NCBI RefSeq assembly: GCF_000243815.2
Contig: NZ_AHMT02000061.1
Location: 1-10,000 of the forward strand
DNA length: 10,000 nucleotides
Origin: Leptospira alexanderi serovar Manhao 3 str. L 60
Lineage (GTDB): Bacteria; Spirochaetota; Leptospiria; Leptospirales; Leptospiraceae
Direction: 5' to 3'
The notes under the pieces are model-generated. The model ran no database searches. It worked only from the letters and a program-made list of their open reading frames with translations, and had not been told where the DNA came from. Both the position numbers and the translations under genes were made by a program. Positions 1-10,000 of this stretch are shown piece after piece (within the stretch, counting starts at the first letter, position 1; each line of letters starts with the position of its first letter).

Positions 1-51
1 CAGGTTCTTATAGAATTCTTTTCTTAGGTCCCTATAATCAGGTTTTCAAGA

Positions 52-232
52 TTTACTACTCGGACGCATGAAAAGAATACTGTAATAAGTTTGTTTCAAA
101 ATTTAGAATGTTAGATCTTCTTCAAAAAAAGCCAACAATTCCGGATTCGTCGCAATTTTGTGAGCGCTTCTATATCTTTGTAAAAACCGTCCGTTAATTT
201 TTGGTACCATTTTCATGCGTCTGAGTAGTAAA
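52..232. repeat. 181-bp gene-free element bounded by 23-nt inverted repeats
   Basis: The sequence at 52-74 is the reverse complement of 210-232 over all 23 positions except one, G62 facing T222, which would be a G-U pair in RNA. The core of each arm reads TTTACTACTC and then GACGCATGAAAA, separated by the variable base. The 135 bp between the arms hold no credible reading frame. The geometry fits a miniature inverted-repeat element, the decayed shell of an insertion sequence, or a transcribed long hairpin. I cannot match it to a named element. There is no clean target-site duplication directly outside the arms. Confidence 0.6.
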
Positions 233-293
233 AGGTACCTATTGACTAGGTTGAATTGTGTGAAAAAACTTGTATCAAGCATAAAAATGAATT

Positions 294-512
294 TTAACTT
301 TTTACTTCGTTTTCGGCTTCAATGATTGCTTTTTTGATTTCGTCGTAGAGTTCCGGTGGGATTGCAATCCCTTTCTGAGTCGGCTTTTTTTCTCCGTCTT
401 TATCGGTGTACCAAATTCGGAGATTGAGGTACTTAGTCCCTTTATATTCTGAAACTTCCACCCGAATCACTTCGCCTCTGCCTTTGTCTACTTCACGAAT
501 AATGATTCCCAT
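294..512 (-). CDS. PC4-like (transcriptional coactivator p15) domain protein
   Basis: This 72-aa protein is essentially one PC4/Sub1-type domain, a fold that binds single-stranded or melted DNA and in bacteria is usually a small stand-alone protein. Seen in the sequence: a basic N-terminal strand, then EYKG (about residues 22-25), the strand LNLRIWY (29-35), an acidic turn DKDGEKKP, the KPTQKGI motif (43-49), and a C-terminal helix starting at PPELYDEI. This order is typical of the family. The ATG start at 512 has GGGAG (521-525, minus strand) 8 nt upstream. No close partner gene is visible; the fnr gene upstream on the same strand is separated by a terminator and about 245 bp. A role in transcription or in DNA repair and recombination is inference from the family. 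The fold call is fairly secure, the exact function is not. Confidence 0.75.
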   Translation of the reverse strand: MGIIIREVDKGRGEVIRVEVSEYKGTKYLNLRIWYTDKDGEKKPTQKGIAIPPELYDEIKKAIIEAENEVKS

Positions 513-649
513 ATTTAATTCTCCCGATAAAATTTATAATTATCTCAAAGCTTCTATACAAAAGGACTCGAAGTTGTAGAAACTAAAGTTACCCTCTTGT
601 TAAATTCAGAGCAATGTCTCTATGAAGCTAATTCTTCTACCAATATAAA

Positions 650-682
<33 letters not shown>

Positions 683-707
683 TAATATTCTTCGAGATTT
701 TAAAATA

Positions 708-744
708 AAAAAGCCGAAAGAAATCGAATTTCCTTCGGCTTTTT
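708..744 (-). terminator. Rho-independent terminator of the ferredoxin-NADP+ reductase gene
   Basis: Positions 708-724 pair with 728-744 around a 3-nt loop (725-727), with only one mismatch (A719 opposite C733). The core is AAGCCGAA against TTCGGCTT. It lies 14 bp beyond the reductase stop codon. On the minus strand the stem ends in a run of T (complement of 707-712). The opposite strand also ends in T740-T744, so it could act in both directions. Confidence 0.85.
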
Positions 745-757
745 GAATTGAAAACAA

Positions 758-1695
<938 letters not shown>

Positions 1696-1699
1696 GGTA

Positions 1700-1754
<55 letters not shown>

Positions 1755-1764
<10 letters not shown>

Positions 1765-1796
1765 ACGGGATATTTATATCGTATTTCCGACGAAAT
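1755..1796. promoter_or_regulatory. 8-bp inverted repeat in the fnr/lpxD divergent promoter region
   Basis: ATTTCGTC (1755-1762) is exactly complementary to GACGAAAT (1789-1796), separated by 26 bp. The left arm overlaps the candidate fnr -35. The right arm falls just after a possible lpxD -35 (TTTCCG, 1784-1789) and before TATAAA (1806-1811). It could be a pair of operator half-sites, but no regulator can be named. Confidence 0.3.
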
Positions 1797-1904
1797 AGTA
1801 ATTCTTATAAATTGATAATTTTCTATATGCGATCTTTCTTCTTTTTTGAGTGACGATCGGAATTGTTCATTTCTCCGTGTAATAACGAAATAAAACGAGG
1901 AAAC

Positions 1905-2983
<1,079 letters not shown>

Positions 2984-2994
2984 GGAAAGCATTC

Positions 2995-3222
<228 letters not shown>

Positions 3223-3239
3223 AATCCGAATCAATCTCG

Positions 3240-3266
3240 AATCGGTTCCTCCTTATGGAACCGATT
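3240..3266 (+). terminator. Terminator of the lpxD transcript
   Basis: AATCGGTTCC (3240-3249) pairs perfectly with GGAACCGATT (3257-3266) around a 7-nt loop, followed by the T-rich GTCTTGTTCTT. It lies 17 bp after the small gene's stop. The T tract is interrupted, but the 10-bp stem is perfect. A weaker ACCGA/TCGGT hairpin follows about 45 bp later. Confidence 0.7.
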
Positions 3267-3539
3267 GTCTTGTTCTTAATTAAAAATGTGTAATGTTTCA
3301 TCGATTTAAAAACCGATTTTCCGTGTCGGTTCTTATAAACGTCGATTTACTAAATCTGTCTTCTGTAGAAACCAAATCGCCCTTCATCTTAAGATTTTGG
3401 AACAACTTCTAAGTGAACATTACAAAGTTCTGCTAAATGAATTCTTTTAGAGTAAACTTGTATTCGAGTCATTAGTTTATGCTTGAGGAATTTTTTGAAA
3501 AAAAATTTTGTGGATTCGTACTATAACCTAACTCATAAA
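3267..3539. other. AT-rich intergenic stretch without recognisable features
   Basis: Apart from the weak hairpin near 3312-3332 and a run of A and T around 3490-3510, I see no gene, RNA or repeat in these 273 bp. Short frames on either strand have no ribosome binding site or protein-like composition. Confidence 0.5.
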
Positions 3540-3829
3540 TTAACGTGAGTTCGTGGAGAAAGTTTGGGCGAATAAGAAACTAAAGTGCAACGACTCCCTG
3601 AACTCAGCAAACACCTTCCTATGGGTCGGTGTTTAGGTCGCTCTGCGGGTCGTCGTCGCAGCTCGCGAATTTCATAGATAAAATAGCTCGCGACCGCGCT
3701 TTAACTCAATGTTGCTGCCTACGATCGCAACATAATGCTCCAATTCCTTCGGAATTTAACTCAATGTTTCTCCCTACGGGTCGAAACATATAATCGCTTT
3801 CGCATTTTGTTATATCGAACTCACGTTAA
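3540..3829. mobile_element. MITE-like 290-bp element with 14-bp terminal inverted repeats and three related hairpins
   Basis: The ends TTAACGTGAGTTCG (3540-3553) and CGAACTCACGTTAA (3816-3829) are perfect inverted repeats. Inside are three hairpins, each starting with AACTCA a few bases before a 7-bp stem: 3609-3615/3628-3634 (AAACACC), 3709-3715/3727-3733 (ATGTTGC) and 3764-3770/3783-3789 (ATGTTTC). Their loops are alike (TTCCTATGGGTC, TGCCTACGATC, TCCCTACGGGTC) while the stems differ yet stay paired. Also present are AGCTCGCGA twice (3660-3668, 3685-3693) and the hairpin AATTCC-TTC-GGAATT (3742-3756). No transposase is encoded. I infer a non-autonomous repeat family; it cannot be named without a genome search. 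Confidence 0.6.
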
Positions 3830-3866
3830 ATTAAGAAGGCTTTTGGGATCAAAAACTGATATTTTT

Positions 3867-4093
3867 CAAGTGTTCCGACGTGTCAGTGATTAGGGGGTTA
3901 GGGTTTAGTGGATAGAACTTTACATACAATAAAACGCAAGTGTTCCGACAAGAATCCTATTTTTTACTTGCAAAGAGCATGTTTTTCTGATAAAGAAAAA
4001 TCTCCCGAGTTTTCCCGCCTCCTCTCCCCACCACCCAAAATCAGGGTGGGGCCGCGCCTGTTTCACAGAGGATCTGTCGGAATTCCAACAGAT
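3867..4093. repeat. Dispersed short repeats and hairpins
   Basis: CAAGTGTTCCGAC occurs at 3867-3879 and again at 3937-3949, exactly 70 bp apart. A GC-rich hairpin pairs CCCCACC (4026-4032) with GGTGGGG (4045-4051). Positions 4072-4093 form a 22-bp palindrome with a single mismatch (C4078 against A4087), centred on GGAATTCC. A 71-codon frame through the area (3908-4123) has no good start context and looks like chance. The function of the region is unknown. Confidence 0.5.
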
Positions 4094-4133
4094 TTATCTT
4101 CGAATCCAAGTACTTGTGGGTAAGGTTGTGGAC

Positions 4134-4577
<444 letters not shown>

Positions 4578-4592
4578 GATTCACGCAAAAAT

Positions 4593-4647
<55 letters not shown>

Positions 4648-4652
4648 CTGAG

Positions 4653-6911
<2,259 letters not shown>

Positions 6912-6929
6912 GTACTCAATGAATTCGGT

Positions 6930-7523
<594 letters not shown>

Positions 7524-7531
7524 TTTATCTT

Positions 7532-7906
<375 letters not shown>

Positions 7907-8323
7907 TTGCATTCCTAAATCGTTTTAAAATTTTCAAAAAGTTTGAATCTAAAAAATCAAAAGTCAAGGTAAAAGAATCGATGACATATCTTCGAAAGGA
8001 AAAAATAGAATGCTGAATATGGATTCAAGGATTTCTTTCCGAATGGGCGGAATTTTTTCGAAAAGAAATGAATCTTCTTAAATTCATACGAAACAAATAG
8101 TTTAACTAAATATGATTTAATTAAAATAGAAAATCCTTAACGAATGATATTTGCAGGAAATTTCTAAGTTCAGGTCTTCCTAAAAATATCGTTTATAACC
8201 GCACAATTCGATTTGTATCCGGTTATCATTTTATCAATAAAATGAACAAGATTTAGGATATTATCGAGCGAACTATCCGGTTTTGTCTTGACTAAGAAAA
8301 GATTGTCATTATCCAAATGAAAT
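7907..8323. other. Divergent intergenic region with stem-loop and repeats
   Basis: This 417-bp AT-rich stretch must hold the promoters of the minus-strand lipoprotein unit and the plus-strand cysteine protein. I see no clear sigma-70 promoter. Visible structure: ATAACCG (8195-8201) pairs with CGGTTAT (8220-8226), with ACAA/TTGT able to pair inside the loop; CATTTTA/TAAAATG forms a tight hairpin at 8227-8244; TATCCGGTT is repeated directly (8217-8225 and 8275-8283). A 23-codon frame at 8010-8081 has AAAGGA 9 nt upstream but no other support. Confidence 0.45.
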
Positions 8324-8653
<330 letters not shown>

Positions 8654-8654
8654 A

Positions 8655-9308
<654 letters not shown>

Positions 9309-9316
9309 CTTTCCTC

Positions 9317-10000
<684 letters not shown>

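Noticed and set aside
3889..3908. Telomere-like TTAGGG-type G tracts
   Set aside because: Only two G runs; too few for a G-quadruplex, and a telomeric role makes no sense for this internal location.
3908..4123. 71-codon frame in the repeat region
   Set aside because: Composition follows GC-rich hairpins, with no start context and no recognisable protein features.
8010..8081. 23-codon frame with an acceptable AAAGGA site
   Set aside because: Too short to judge, with no typical leader-peptide features such as runs of one amino acid, and no adjacent attenuator.

Overview
The window looks like chromosomal DNA of a pathogenic Leptospira (spirochete). The base composition is AT-rich. The ferredoxin-NADP+ reductase has the plastidic-type sequence I associate with the well-studied L. 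interrogans enzyme. A stand-alone lpxD, lipoproteins with loose spirochetal lipoboxes, and long intergenic stretches full of small palindromic repeats fit the same origin. The species is an inference from remembered protein features, not from a database search.

Layout, left to right. Positions 52-232 are a gene-free element bounded by a 23-nt inverted repeat. A PC4-like nucleic-acid-binding protein (294-512, minus) follows. The fnr gene (758-1690, minus) ends at a strong hairpin terminator. Divergent from it across about 200 bp is lpxD (1905-2963, plus), a lipid A acyltransferase gene, followed by a probable 65-aa small protein and a perfect 10-bp-stem terminator at 3240-3266. From 3267 to about 4506 there are no convincing genes. 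This stretch holds a MITE-like element (3540-3829) carrying three hairpins with different stems but a shared loop, then short dispersed repeats. It ends in a 198-bp-period tandem duplication (4134-4523) that has copied the 3' end of the adjacent tRNA-Gly(UCC) gene (4507-4577, minus).

To the right, an M32 metallocarboxypeptidase (4653-6206, plus) overlaps a small protein resembling the FliG C-terminal domain (6199-6528, plus). That gene collides tail to tail with a three-gene minus-strand cluster: a TRL-like lipoprotein (7532-7906), a second lipoprotein (6930-7523) and a DUF423 membrane protein (6525-6911). After a 417-bp intergenic region come a small four-cysteine, zinc-ribbon-like protein (8324-8653, plus), a membrane protein with a C-terminal coiled coil (8671-9267, minus), and a divergent multi-spanning membrane protein (9317 onward) cut by the window edge.

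The genes do not form one pathway. They cover redox metabolism (fnr), outer-membrane lipid A synthesis (lpxD), peptide turnover (M32), translation (tRNA-Gly) and envelope proteins of unknown role. I see no transposase, CRISPR array, toxin-antitoxin pair or defence system. The most unusual content is the repeat-rich non-coding block from 3540 to 4523.
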